A stretch of DNA of 64,000 nt from Saprospirales bacterium (GTDB taxonomy: Bacteria; Bacteroidota; Bacteroidia; Chitinophagales; JADIYW01). The stretch is from positions 248,001 to 312,000 of the forward strand of contig JADJSS010000044.1 in assembly GCA_016711605.1 (NCBI GenBank), written 5' to 3'. Shown here one piece after another: positions 36,625-46,253 of the stretch. Position numbers and translations under genes: made by a program. Positions within the stretch are counted from its first letter, which is position 1, and each line of letters begins with the position of its first letter. The notes under the pieces were generated by a model. That model was not told the DNA's origin, searched no databases, and saw nothing but the letters and a program-made list of their open reading frames with translations.

Positions 36625-37071
36625 TTATTGTTTGATTCTAGTATCAAAAATAAACGGCTCTATTAATTTCAATTTTACTTTTTTGAAATTTTTATGTTGC
36701 GCATTGATAATGTAATTAAATTCATTTGGAATAATGATGCTCGGTACTTGCAACACTAAACTCTCTTGTCTATAAAACCAATCATCGCCAACTTGTCTGC
36801 AAACATGTTCCATGTTAAACTGTTGCCAATTTTTAGGTAAATCTTTCTGTGTAATTTTTTCTATTCTTTCAGAACTTGGAATATCAATAACTAAGGTTCT
36901 AAACAAATCATTTAAACCTTCACCACTTCTATGCACCACATTTTCCAAACATGCTAATGCTCTTGAAGATGCAGTGTAAAGTACTTTTGCACCACTACTA
37001 TTCCATCTACCTTCAACACCTGATGCGTAAAGTGATGCGTATTTTTCAAGTACAATTCTATAAACTAACAT
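36625..37071 (-). CDS. RES-domain toxin (NAD-degrading family)
   Basis: 148 residues of the RES toxin family: MLVYRIVLEKYASLYASGVE, GRWNSSGAKVLYTASSRALA, and LENVVHRSG contain the arginine, glutamate and serine positions that name the family. Characterised members degrade NAD+ and arrest growth. It lies one base after the Xre-type antitoxin gene. The pair sits in reverse between thiD and thiE. Confidence 0.9.
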   Translation of the reverse strand: MLVYRIVLEKYASLYASGVEGRWNSSGAKVLYTASSRALACLENVVHRSGEGLNDLFRTLVIDIPSSERIEKITQKDLPKNWQQFNMEHVCRQVGDDWFYRQESLVLQVPSIIIPNEFNYIINAQHKNFKKVKLKLIEPFIFDTRIKQ

Positions 37072-37072
37072 A

Positions 37073-37516
37073 CTATGCTAAAACTCCGTGCGCAATGCGC
37101 ATCAATTGATTAATAACTAAATTAATTCCGCTAATCGTAGTTAATATTTTTGATGGAATCTTATTTCCTAAACCATACGCTGGTTTTTGCATCCATTGTT
37201 TGAAGCTATCAATACTACCAAATACTTCATTTCCAATGTTATATAGTTGTTCAATTTTCAAAACAAATTCTGTTTGTGTAGCAGAAAGTGTATTTTCTTG
37301 TTGTTGATATCGTTGAATAGATTTGGTAGAAATACCCATAATATCAGACCATTCAGAAGTATTTATATCGAATTTAGAAGAAATTTTATTTAAATAATTT
37401 ATAGAAACACCACTTTCCGATTGTTCAATAACATTGTATTCTATAAATTCTTCAGAAAGAAAAGAGATTGGTTTTTCTTTTATAGCATATGATTTATGTT
37501 TAATTTCTTTTTGCAT
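37073..37516 (-). CDS. Xre/ParS-type antitoxin of the RES module
   Basis: 147 residues from the preferred start (MQKEIKHKSYAIKEK). An HTH-like central region (EWSDIMGISTKSIQRYQQQ) is followed by a DUF2384-type toxin-binding end (VFGSIDSFKQWMQKPAYGLG, then GNKIPSKILTTISG). A longer reading from 37576 exists but would start upstream of the promoter box at 37533-37540 and adds unconserved residues. Typical of RES antitoxins, which bind both toxin and promoter. Confidence 0.88.
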   Translation of the reverse strand: MQKEIKHKSYAIKEKPISFLSEEFIEYNVIEQSESGVSINYLNKISSKFDINTSEWSDIMGISTKSIQRYQQQENTLSATQTEFVLKIEQLYNIGNEVFGSIDSFKQWMQKPAYGLGNKIPSKILTTISGINLVINQLMRIAHGVLA

Positions 37517-37532
37517 TTCAATTTCGTTTAAA

Positions 37533-37563
37533 CAAAGATAAATACATTTGTCTGAATTATCAA
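37533..37563 (-). promoter_or_regulatory. Promoter of the RES/Xre module
   Basis: On the minus strand TTG (37561-37563), 20 bases, then TATCTTTG (37533-37540), the best match to the Bacteroidota TTG-N19-TAnnTTTG pattern in the window. The chosen antitoxin ATG lies 16 bases downstream. Confidence 0.7.
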
Positions 37564-37598
37564 GACTTTTGTCCATTTTTTTTTATTTATTTTTGAAG

Positions 37599-38210
37599 GT
37601 GATTTCAAGACTACATTATTTAACACAAGATGTACATAATATTTCTCATCAGGAATTAGCAGAAATAGCTTGTAAAAATGGAATTCGTTGGATTCAATTG
37701 CGTGTAAAAAATCAATCGTATGATGGATGGTTACAAATAGCAAAAGATGTAAAATCTATTTGTGATCAATTCCAAACAACATTAATTATAAATGATAATG
37801 TAGAAATTTGTAAAGCAATAAATGCAGATGGTGTGCATCTTGGTAAAAATGATTGGTCAATTATAGAAGCTCGAAAAAATTTGGGTACTAAAAAAATTAT
37901 TGGTGCAACAGCAAACACACTTGAAGATATTACAGAGCATGAAAAAAATGGAGCAAACTACATCGGACTTGGTCCATATAAATTTACGGAAACAAAAAAG
38001 AATCTAAGTGCTGTTCTTGGACTAGATGGTTATTCTACGATTTTACAACACTACAATTCTTCAATACCAATCATTGCTATTGGTGGAATTCAATTAAAAG
38101 ATGTGAAACCATTAATAAATACTGGCATTTACGGCATTGCAGTTTCTTCAGCAATTAATTTATCTAACGAAAAAGAAAAAACCATAAAAGAGTTTATTCA
38201 GCTTGTTTAA
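37599..38210 (+). CDS. thiE: Thiamine phosphate synthase
   Basis: About 203 residues joining HMP-PP and thiazole phosphate. ThiE signatures: IRWIQLRVKNQ, TLIINDNVEICKAINADGVHLGKNDW, IIGATANTLEDI, and GANYIGLGPYKFTETKKN, then IIAIGGI. The GTG at 37599 (VISRLHYLTQDV) is preferred; the upstream extension to 37548 is hydrophobic, unlike the family, and overlaps the antitoxin promoter. The 3' end overlaps the convergent membrane gene by 17 bases. Separated from thiD by the toxin-antitoxin insertion. Confidence 0.93.
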   Translation: MISRLHYLTQDVHNISHQELAEIACKNGIRWIQLRVKNQSYDGWLQIAKDVKSICDQFQTTLIINDNVEICKAINADGVHLGKNDWSIIEARKNLGTKKIIGATANTLEDITEHEKNGANYIGLGPYKFTETKKNLSAVLGLDGYSTILQHYNSSIPIIAIGGIQLKDVKPLINTGIYGIAVSSAINLSNEKEKTIKEFIQLV

Positions 38211-39870
38211 CTAACAAATACGTTTCACAACTGTTGTATTGCACTTTTTTAAAATGATATTTTTCAAAATCCTGATAAAAACTCAACCATGTAGAATCTG
38301 TTGTAATATGCGGATCTCTTGTAAGTGTAGGATTGACAATCACTATGTCAATTTTTGCAGAATCTAAATAATGCGTAAATGGTGTGTTTTTCTTTTTATC
38401 GAAAATAGTATTTACTTCTTTAAAATTCAGCGGCAACATGCCTCGAACAAAAGGCATATTCGTAAAAATAGTGTGCTCTTTTATTGCAAAATTTTTAGCT
38501 AAATAATTCGTCAATTCTTTATTACAAAGATTATTTACACTGGTATTTACTTTCAAAAAAGTATAGCTATTAATATTTGGAGTTATAAAAAACAATGCAA
38601 TTCCAATTGGTAAGAAATAAAATGATTTGAATTTTATTTTTTCAAAACTAGAATTTAAAATAGCAACAATTACTACAACAAAAAATAGCATCTGCAATAA
38701 AATATAATGTTGTCGTGGAAACACAAAAACACAAGACAATACAGATGGAAATACGAAAAATGCCAATACTAAAACATAAAATCTTGTTTCTGAAATTTGT
38801 TCGATAAATGAAGCTCGATATTTCTTCTTAATTACTAAAAACAAAACAATTCCAACAAAAAAAAGTAATAATACTGTTTGTATTTTTTTGTAATGCATTA
38901 AATCAACTGGTAAAAAATAAGAAGTTATACTTACTAAACTAAATAAGAAATAATTTTTGATATTAAACAACGTATTACTGATAAAAATACCTGGCTGTGT
39001 TTTAATTACGCACCACATAGAATTGCAATCGCCGAATGTTTTTTTACAAATTTCTTCCCAATATAACCAAGCATCAATTTTCGCACCAGTACGCCATTTA
39101 AAATTAAATGCATAATGCTGATAAAAAGCTGCAACACCACGGTTATAACCAAAAAAATTATTAGAAGGAAAACGAAAAAATAAATGCAAAAATATAGTAA
39201 TTATTGCCAAACTGACGAGTAGCATCGCATCAATCTTTACTAATTTTTTTCTATTAATAAAGATGCAAATGAATGTTGCAATTGCAGCAAGTAAAAATGA
39301 AATATAAAACTCTGGCCTTGCGTATGAACATAATAAACAAGTGATTGCAAATACCGAGAATTTGTAAATATTGTTTTTTATAAATGAAATACAGAGCAAA
39401 GAAATTAAACATAGAATAATGCAAAAATTTGAAATTCGTGGCCACACAGAAACATTGGTAGCGCTTATTAATATGCAATATGCAACTAAAAATGCAAGCA
39501 ACGAATTCGTTTTAATGCGTATTAAAAAAAGGTATAATAAAATAGAAATGGCAATGCCTGTAATTTTATAATTTAGATAATACAAGGCAATTGTGTCGCT
39601 GTTTATATAGGATAATAATTTGTACCAAATGGCATACAACGGACCCCAATCTCTGTTGAGTTTTCCGTATAAGTCTAATCCAAAACGAATGTAAGCAGCT
39701 TCGTCAGCGAACTGAATATCCATTTTATTTTCTAAGCCAGAAAATAATTTCAAACCGCAACACAATAAAATAAAAGCGCCTGCAACATAAGTAATTACTG
39801 ATGTTGGCGTAGAAACTTCATCGTCTGGATTGAAAAAATAAGGTATGGCATTTTTTATTTTCTGCAACAT
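38194..39870 (-). CDS. GT-C-like polytopic membrane protein, paralog 2
   Basis: 558 residues with about eleven membrane helices and a soluble C-terminal region. The first extracytoplasmic loop carries an acidic pair (QFADEAAYIRFGLDLYGKLN), the usual site of the catalytic DE/DD motif in GT-C glycosyltransferases. The fragment NRDWGPLYAIWYKLLSYIN follows. It is a tandem paralog of the next gene upstream (39871), to which it is joined with no intergenic bases. A sugar-transfer role using polyprenyl-linked donors is inferred from topology; no close family is recognised. Confidence 0.7.
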   Translation of the reverse strand: MLQKIKNAIPYFFNPDDEVSTPTSVITYVAGAFILLCCGLKLFSGLENKMDIQFADEAAYIRFGLDLYGKLNRDWGPLYAIWYKLLSYINSDTIALYYLNYKITGIAISILLYLFLIRIKTNSLLAFLVAYCILISATNVSVWPRISNFCIILCLISLLCISFIKNNIYKFSVFAITCLLCSYARPEFYISFLLAAIATFICIFINRKKLVKIDAMLLVSLAIITIFLHLFFRFPSNNFFGYNRGVAAFYQHYAFNFKWRTGAKIDAWLYWEEICKKTFGDCNSMWCVIKTQPGIFISNTLFNIKNYFLFSLVSITSYFLPVDLMHYKKIQTVLLLFFVGIVLFLVIKKKYRASFIEQISETRFYVLVLAFFVFPSVLSCVFVFPRQHYILLQMLFFVVVIVAILNSSFEKIKFKSFYFLPIGIALFFITPNINSYTFLKVNTSVNNLCNKELTNYLAKNFAIKEHTIFTNMPFVRGMLPLNFKEVNTIFDKKKNTPFTHYLDSAKIDIVIVNPTLTRDPHITTDSTWLSFYQDFEKYHFKKVQYNSCETYLLVKQAE

Positions 39871-41538
39871 CTAAAAATCTTTTATCAATAAATAACTTTC
39901 GCAATCTTTGCAATATTCTACTTTCTTAAAATTAAAATTTTCTGGATGCGTGGTAAGCTCTTGCCATGTGCTATCTTTCTTTAATCTTGATTCTTCTAAC
40001 AAGGCATCATTCATCAAAATAATATCAATTTTATCTTTGGTTAAAATGTCATTAAATTTAGTATTCGTTGGCATTTGTTTCAACATGTATTCCGTATTAA
40101 ACTGTTTAAAATTTTCAGGTTTGTTAAACAGCATTTGTACATTTAAAATATTGCTGAAAATAGTGTGTTGTTTCGTCCATTTTTGTTCATTCATGTATGC
40201 AATAAACTTTTGAGTACATAAATTTTTAATATCAGGCATGCCTTGAAACGTAGTAAATTCAGCTGCTTTTGGCGAAATAAATACGGACATAACTACTAAT
40301 GGTAATGCATAAAAATTTTTGAAATCAATCATTTCCAACCAAACAGATAAAATAATTCCAAGAAGCAACGCAACCCAAACACACTGCATCATCATATAAT
40401 GTTGACGTGGAAAAATAATGGCACAAATGCCAATACTTGGAATGCTGATAACAAATGCGAACAATAACACAACTGCGTTTTCTTTTAATTTAGCGAGTAT
40501 CGATACTCTTGTTTTGGTATAAAAGAAAGAGAAAATAATGAATACAAACAAGCCAATCAACAATGCAAGTTTCAATTTCATTTTATGAATAAAATAAATA
40601 GGCACTACAAAATTCAATACGAAATTTAAAAACGTAACAACATATAATTTCGCCACAAACAAAACATGTGGCAACACTAAATCAAAATGCTTCATAAATA
40701 TTTCTGGAACTGTTTTGCAATCACCAAATAATGGTCTTGTAAAATCAATCCATTCAATTACTGCATTCATTGAGCTGTGTGTACGTACTTTATACGCAAT
40801 TGCATAATGCTGGCAAAATGCAATGTAAATCCGATTGATATTTGAGTAAGAATCTGCAGGTTTTCCATACACAAAAAATAAAATTCCTGCAACAAAAAAC
40901 AGTAATACTAAATGTGGAATTCGAGTAACAATTGTTTTATAATTATAGATAGAAAAGGCAATACTTACAGCAGTTAGAAGCATGGCTATAGACAATAATT
41001 CTGGTCGTGCGAATGCTAAAATAAATGTTACTGCTGAAAATAAAATCAGTTTATTTATAAACGAAGAACTATTTTTTATCGCTATAAAAAAAATCAATAA
41101 AACAATTATTACAAAATGAGAAATTCTTGGCCAAGTGTTGATGTTTACATCCGAAAATAAAAAGCAAAATGCAATCAAAAATGCAACAGTGATATGAATA
41201 TTATATCGAACCAAAAATATAAATAATAAAACACCAACTGCAATAGCACCAATTTTATAATTCAAATAATACAACTCAACTGGATTACTATTAATAAAAG
41301 AAAGTGCTTTATACCAAAGGTTATACGTTGGTCCCCAATTTTTTGCGATGATGTGAAAAAGATTCAAACCATTTCGCAAGTATTCAGCTTCGTCAGCAAG
41401 CAATACATCAACATGATTTTGTAAACCAGATGACCATTTAATTCCTGTAATTAATAAACAAAAAATGCAAATACAATAAACCAACTTATCAGACAGCGTT
41501 TTGATGTTACTAGAATTAATGTCGCTCTCTACTTGCAT
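39871..41538 (-). CDS. GT-C-like polytopic membrane protein, paralog 1
   Basis: 555 residues, about eleven membrane helices. Loop-one motif VLLADEAEYLRNGLNLFHII, KNWGPTYNLWYKALSFINSN and ELYYLNYKIGAIAVG align with the downstream paralog along the whole length. FPRQHYMMMQCVW near residue 405 matches FPRQHYILLQMLF of the paralog, a conserved non-membrane motif worth noting. Its start overlaps the end of the acyltransferase by one base, so the three genes form one unit likely acting on a surface glycan. Confidence 0.7.
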   Translation of the reverse strand: MQVESDINSSNIKTLSDKLVYCICIFCLLITGIKWSSGLQNHVDVLLADEAEYLRNGLNLFHIIAKNWGPTYNLWYKALSFINSNPVELYYLNYKIGAIAVGVLLFIFLVRYNIHITVAFLIAFCFLFSDVNINTWPRISHFVIIVLLIFFIAIKNSSSFINKLILFSAVTFILAFARPELLSIAMLLTAVSIAFSIYNYKTIVTRIPHLVLLFFVAGILFFVYGKPADSYSNINRIYIAFCQHYAIAYKVRTHSSMNAVIEWIDFTRPLFGDCKTVPEIFMKHFDLVLPHVLFVAKLYVVTFLNFVLNFVVPIYFIHKMKLKLALLIGLFVFIIFSFFYTKTRVSILAKLKENAVVLLFAFVISIPSIGICAIIFPRQHYMMMQCVWVALLLGIILSVWLEMIDFKNFYALPLVVMSVFISPKAAEFTTFQGMPDIKNLCTQKFIAYMNEQKWTKQHTIFSNILNVQMLFNKPENFKQFNTEYMLKQMPTNTKFNDILTKDKIDIILMNDALLEESRLKKDSTWQELTTHPENFNFKKVEYCKDCESYLLIKDF

Positions 41539-42749
41539 TATTTATCTTTCTTCAATTTTTTATCAATAATTTTATGAATTGGCTTTTCATAAACGGTATA
41601 AATAATTCCTGCGCTAAAATAATCTAATACTAAAAATGAAATTAAACCAACTACATCAGCCAATATTCCTGGCAAAAATTTGCGTAACACACCAGCAATT
41701 ACCAAACCTATCAATATAAAAATAAATTGGAAAATATACATCGTTAATGATAGACCTCCAATTTTCATCAACACAGGATTTAATAATATTTTGAACTTTT
41801 GCGGAAAATTCAGAATGCATGCAAACAGAATAAAAATGAAGAAAGCAATGGTGCTATCTATGACTTGCATGCCTAAATGTGGTGCCACATAAATATCTTC
41901 ACGCAATGCAACATGCAATGGTATATGGTCTTCAATACTGATTACATAACCACGATAAAATGCCCAGCCATAACAGAGCAATGCAGCAAAAATAAGTACT
42001 GGAAATAAAAGTTTCGATTTTTTAAAATCGTACAAACATAAAATAATTCCGTAGAACACCGTATCTAATTCCATGAGTGGCAATTTCTCCATGATATATA
42101 TTTTACTGATGGTATCGCCTGGAATACTCATCAAATAATGCCACACAATAAAACGAAATATAATCATAAAGATAACACCTGCAACAGCTACTCTTAAAAG
42201 CAAATCTCTGTTTCTGATAAATGCAATAAACACAAAAAGAATAATGCATAATTGTAAATCAAAAGAGATATACCAAAGATGTGGAAATATCATCGTTTCT
42301 GGTATGTAGTGTTTATTGATAAACACATTATAGATTTCTCTGTAATTAAAAGTATAAGTAAACAAGCCAATGCCAAAACGTTTAAATTCGGTTAAAATAC
42401 CTAAATCATTTTTCATTACTAATAAAGAAACAACACCAATAAGCAGCATTATAAAAATGTACAAATAATAAACAGGAATAATTTTCAGAATTCGTTTTAC
42501 AATAAAATCCTTAAAAGTTTGCCAAGCATTAATATCTTTATTTTCAAATTTTTTAAATAAACCTACGCTTACAAAATAAGCGGACAATAAAAAAAACGAA
42601 TGCGTGCCAGTGTAGCCAAGCACACTTGGCATATTATATTTCTTTAATCGATAATGAATGATAAAAATAAGGATAGATGCCACACCACGCCAACCAGCTA
42701 AGTGATACATCGGATTGTTTCTGTCTATTTCTACTCTTTTCTCAGACAT
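41538..42749 (-). CDS. Acyltransferase 3 family membrane protein
   Basis: 403 residues, about ten membrane helices. Starts with YHLAGWRGVASILIFIIHYR (the family's first helix with the RG and H positions), then SFFLLSAYFVSVGLF and FPHLWYISFDLQLCI near residue 155. The C-terminus is lysine-rich. Probably O-acylates a glycan made or moved by the two GT-C-like proteins that follow. It differs in sequence from the acyltransferases at 22039 and 42799. Confidence 0.85.
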   Translation of the reverse strand: MSEKRVEIDRNNPMYHLAGWRGVASILIFIIHYRLKKYNMPSVLGYTGTHSFFLLSAYFVSVGLFKKFENKDINAWQTFKDFIVKRILKIIPVYYLYIFIMLLIGVVSLLVMKNDLGILTEFKRFGIGLFTYTFNYREIYNVFINKHYIPETMIFPHLWYISFDLQLCIILFVFIAFIRNRDLLLRVAVAGVIFMIIFRFIVWHYLMSIPGDTISKIYIMEKLPLMELDTVFYGIILCLYDFKKSKLLFPVLIFAALLCYGWAFYRGYVISIEDHIPLHVALREDIYVAPHLGMQVIDSTIAFFIFILFACILNFPQKFKILLNPVLMKIGGLSLTMYIFQFIFILIGLVIAGVLRKFLPGILADVVGLISFLVLDYFSAGIIYTVYEKPIHKIIDKKLKKDK

Positions 42750-42798
42750 TGTATATCTATTTTATTTAAAAATAAGTATAAAAAAACTATATTGTAAT

Positions 42799-44004
42799 TT
42801 AATTGGACAATAACTTTTTTGTAAGCACTTCTTTTTTCTTTAAGAAGTACATTTCAAATGAATAATAACTAATTCTAGAAAACCACATTAATGTAGATAA
42901 ACAAACAAATGAAGTAATTAATTCTGCAAAAATTATTGGCATTATCTTTATTAAGTTTTGATAAATCAAGTAATAACATGGCATAATAAAAAAGATACTG
43001 GTAAACATAGGAACCAAATGAAAATTTTCCGTATTCAACTAATCTATCGTTCAATAGTAAAGGAAACTCTGCTTCAGTATTAAACACAAGATAAAGAAAA
43101 CAAAAGCAACTTGCATTCAATAGAATATCAATATACATAGATGCACCGCAACGTGCATAAATATCATACTGAGAAATTATTTTGTAAAACGGAATTCCAA
43201 ATTGATGCTGAATCATACTTAAATTGAGTATTTCTTGTACTACAATCATCGCTATAGTTGTGTAAAAAAACGTCTTATAATTTTGAGATTTATCTTTGGC
43301 AATAACGCAATTAAAATACCATAAAAAATGCGTCAAATTGAAAAAACGTATTACGAATCATTGCAAAACCAAGTAATAAATAATTATCTGTTTTTTGATG
43401 CAAATAATAATATCCAAGAATACGTATTATTGGAAAAATAAAAATCATAAACATCGCTAATCGTTTTAATGATTTTTCAGATAAAAAATAAATAAGAAAA
43501 GGTATTACAATATAAAATTGTTCTTCTAATGAAATCGACCATAAATGTCCAAACAGCGAAGACGTTGCCAGTTCACCATCGTTTATAAAAATGGCTATTA
43601 AATCTTTGAAGTTGTAGGTAAACGTAAACAACATCCAGCCGCTTCGTTTTATCTCTGTGATTACAAATGCGAAATCATGATACCAAGTTAATTTAGTAAA
43701 TACAGCAATTAAAATAAGTATTAGTATGTAGCCAAAATAAACAGGAAAAATACGCAGAATACGTTTTACATAAAATTGTACAAAAAAGTTTTAAAAGTTG
43801 GTGACTTTTGTTTGTCTTTCAATAAAATTTTGTAATTAAAATGCAGATGCAACAAAAAACTATGCAACGAAATTAGCCAATGTGCTTGGAACTTTAATGT
43901 ACGTAAAATGTAAATGCAATATAAATTGAAAATGCCAGTAAACCTCTTGCTCCGTCAAATTGCTTAAAAATAGGATACCGAATATGTTAGTTTTGTTCTT
44001 TCAT
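42799..44004 (-). pseudogene. Acyltransferase 3 family gene with several frame breaks
   Basis: Fragments in different frames line up into one acyltransferase 3 protein. The start near 44004 gives FKQFDGARGLLAFS, then YVKRILRIFPVYFGYILILI, then SSLFGHLWSISLEEQFYIVI (43500-43560) and LIYFLSEKSLKRLAMFMIF, and finally FSFGSYVYQYLFYYAMLLL near 42980. At least five single-base breaks are needed. This is where dense frame breaking begins, so sequence error is as likely as gene decay. A TATCTTTG promoter box precedes it. Confidence 0.7.
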
Positions 44005-44025
44005 GAACTGTAAAAATCAATTTTA

Positions 44026-44033
44026 CAAAGATA
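44026..44033 (-). promoter_or_regulatory. -7 box TATCTTTG ahead of the broken acyltransferase
   Basis: Exact TAnnTTTG match on the minus strand, 21 bases before the presumed ATG at 44004. Confidence 0.5.
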
Positions 44034-44095
44034 CATTTTAATAACCAAATTAATAATTTCCATTTTATACAAAATAGGTATCTTAGCAATCGTTT

Positions 44096-45082
44096 ATGCA
44101 AAAAATTATCTTAACAGGCGCTGCTGGTCACATCGGATATAATGTGTCTAAAATTTTTTGCAGAAAAAATTGTAGATGATGCATCTTTTAGTTCGCATTA
44201 TCAATGTAAATGTAATTGAGTTAGAAAATCTAGGCGCAAAAAATTCATATTTGTAATTTATTTGATGTTGATACTTATAAAACAGTAATTACAAACGCTG
44301 ATTGTCTGTTTCATTTGGCTGCCGAAAATACCACATCCATGCAACACGCAGCGCGCGTGGTTGAAAATTCGGATAAATTAACGCAAACTGTGTTAAAAGC
44401 TTGTTTAGATTTTAACGTTAAAACTGTTATTTATACAAGCTCAGTGGTAGTTATAGGAAGAAGTGCTGATAGCAATAAACCGTTAAACCGAAAACGATAA
44501 AACAGGTTTTGCTGAAAGTCCGTATGTACAAGGAAAATTATTAGCAGAACAATTTGTTGAACATTTTATTGCTGAAAACAATTACGATGTGCGTCGTGTA
44601 TATCCAGTTTGGACAGTTGGTGCTGGTGACCCAAAATTAACACCACCACATAAAGTAATAAAAGACTATTTAGAAAAAAGAACACCTGTTTATTTTGATG
44701 GTGGAATTTGCATTGCTGCTGTGGAAGAAATTGCAAAAGGCCATGTGGCTGCTTATGAAAAGGAAACCAAAAGAAACCTATATTTTAGGTGGTGAGAATA
44801 TTACGTTCAAAGAATTTTATAAAATTTTAAGTGACAACAGCCGTCAGAAAATGCTATTTTTAAAGATGCCAAAATTTGCTATTTATTTGGCATCTTGGAT
44901 TTTATCAAAGCATTTAAATTACTTGGAAAAAATTTCCAATCAGTCCAGAATATGTAACCAGCGTCGTTGGAAATTTTTCATGGTACGATTGTTCTAAAGC
45001 AAAAAATGAACCTGGTTATCAAACAAAACCACCAGATGAAATTTTGCAACATGCTATTCAAGATGCAAACCGAAAAATTTAG
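44096..45082 (+). pseudogene. NAD-dependent epimerase/SDR domain 1, frame-broken
   Basis: Starts QKIILTGAAGHIGYNVSKIF, the GxxGxxG dinucleotide-binding motif of extended SDRs. Then come DCLFHLAAENTTSMQHAARV (44310-44370), VKTVIYTSSVVVIGRSADSN and RRVYPVWTVGAGDPKLTPPH (about 44590-44640). Several single-base breaks interrupt it. The final frame reaches ILQHAIQDANRKI and a stop at 45080-45082. One frame reads through toward the next SDR domain, so the two could be a single fused protein. Substrate unknown; sugar or steroid-like epimerase/dehydrogenase. Confidence 0.65.
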
Positions 45083-45150
45083 GTGTTCAAAATTTAGGAA
45101 AGCAAACAAAAAGTAATGAAACCGAAGTTGTAAGCGATGCAAACAATTTA

Positions 45151-46179
45151 ATGACAACAACGCCGAAACCCTTTAATTACAGGCGTTCCAGGTTAGCTTG
45201 GCAATCGAATGATTGATATTTTAATCAACGGTGATCGTTTTGGAAAGAGTCAAAGCAGTAGAAAAGTACGCATCTTATTAGAGCCACGTTTTAAAGGTTT
45301 ATTGAATTTGCCTTGAAAATTACGAGATTGTCTATGCAGACATCACCAACAGCAAAGCAAGTGCGCGAAGTCGAAAAACGTAAGCACTGTTTTTCATTTT
45401 AGCTAAGTGCATATTTATCCAAAAAATATTGATATTTTATACAAAGCAAATTTTGACGGAACAAAGAATTTAGTAGATGCACGCATCAGAAAATAATATT
45501 CGAAGAATTGTATTTTATGTCAACTGATTCTACTTGTGGTTACGGAACAAAAGAGCAAAAAGTATTCGATGAAAATACAAAGCAATGCCAAATAAAATGA
45601 GGGAAAAGCAAGTATTTAGAAAATGTACATCTTAGATAAAACAGCAGAAGGAAAATTGATGGCAGATTGTTATGTGGTTTTTTGGTTTTTTTGGGACCAT
45701 TTGCACCAGCACGCCAATTAACGCCTGTAAATACGCGTTATTGGCCTCGGCAACTTGTTTTTGGCAATGGAAAAACCTACGTGGCATTTCTTATATCGAT
45801 AATATTATTGATGTGCATTTTTTAAAGTTAAAAAATACGTAAACGTTTGGTAATTGGTACTGGATTGGAAAACGACCAGCCAGCATTCAACGGTAGATGA
45901 TATATATTTATAAAGTTATTGCAACAGCTTTAAACGTTAGCTACAAACCACTTTATATTCTGTAATTTTCGCGCAGATGTTTTGAATTGCTCGATACTAT
46001 TTCAGAGTAGATCCAACCATTTGCATCCAATCATTCACGCAGTAGGAAAATCTGATTATTACTTTGCTGGAAACATCGACAAAGCCAAACGAGATTTCAA
46101 CCACAGAATCCGCGTTACGTTGCAAGATGCCGCAAATGAGTTGAAGGAATTGGACTACTATAATTTATATCCAAACTAA
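45151..46179 (+). pseudogene. NAD-dependent epimerase/SDR domain 2, frame-broken
   Basis: Reassembled from many short frames: LITGVPG then LGNRMIDILINGDRFGK, VYADITNSKASAR, NIDILYKANFDGTKNLVDA, MSTDSTCGYGTKEQKVF, FFGPFAPARQLTPVNTRYWP, GISYIDNIIDVHFLKL, and the intact end from 45982 (YYFAGNIDKAKRDFNHRIRV). Resembles 3-beta-hydroxysteroid dehydrogenase/isomerase-type SDRs. At least eight breaks occur in about 1 kb, the worst-preserved stretch in the window. It may be fused to domain 1. Confidence 0.6.
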
Positions 46180-46253
46180 TTTCATTTTGACAATTTGTAA
46201 AGGTGTCAGCATCTCAAAATTATAGTTATATTTAAAACCAAATAAAATAAACT

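Noticed and set aside
36521..36715. A 64-residue hydrophobic open frame on the + strand.
   Set aside because: It crosses a word spacer and then runs antisense to the RES toxin; no start signal or family resemblance.
43311..46200. A degraded prophage or genomic island as the cause of the broken genes.
   Set aside because: The broken genes are ordinary metabolic and envelope families with intact motifs, base composition does not visibly change, and no phage or integration genes are present.
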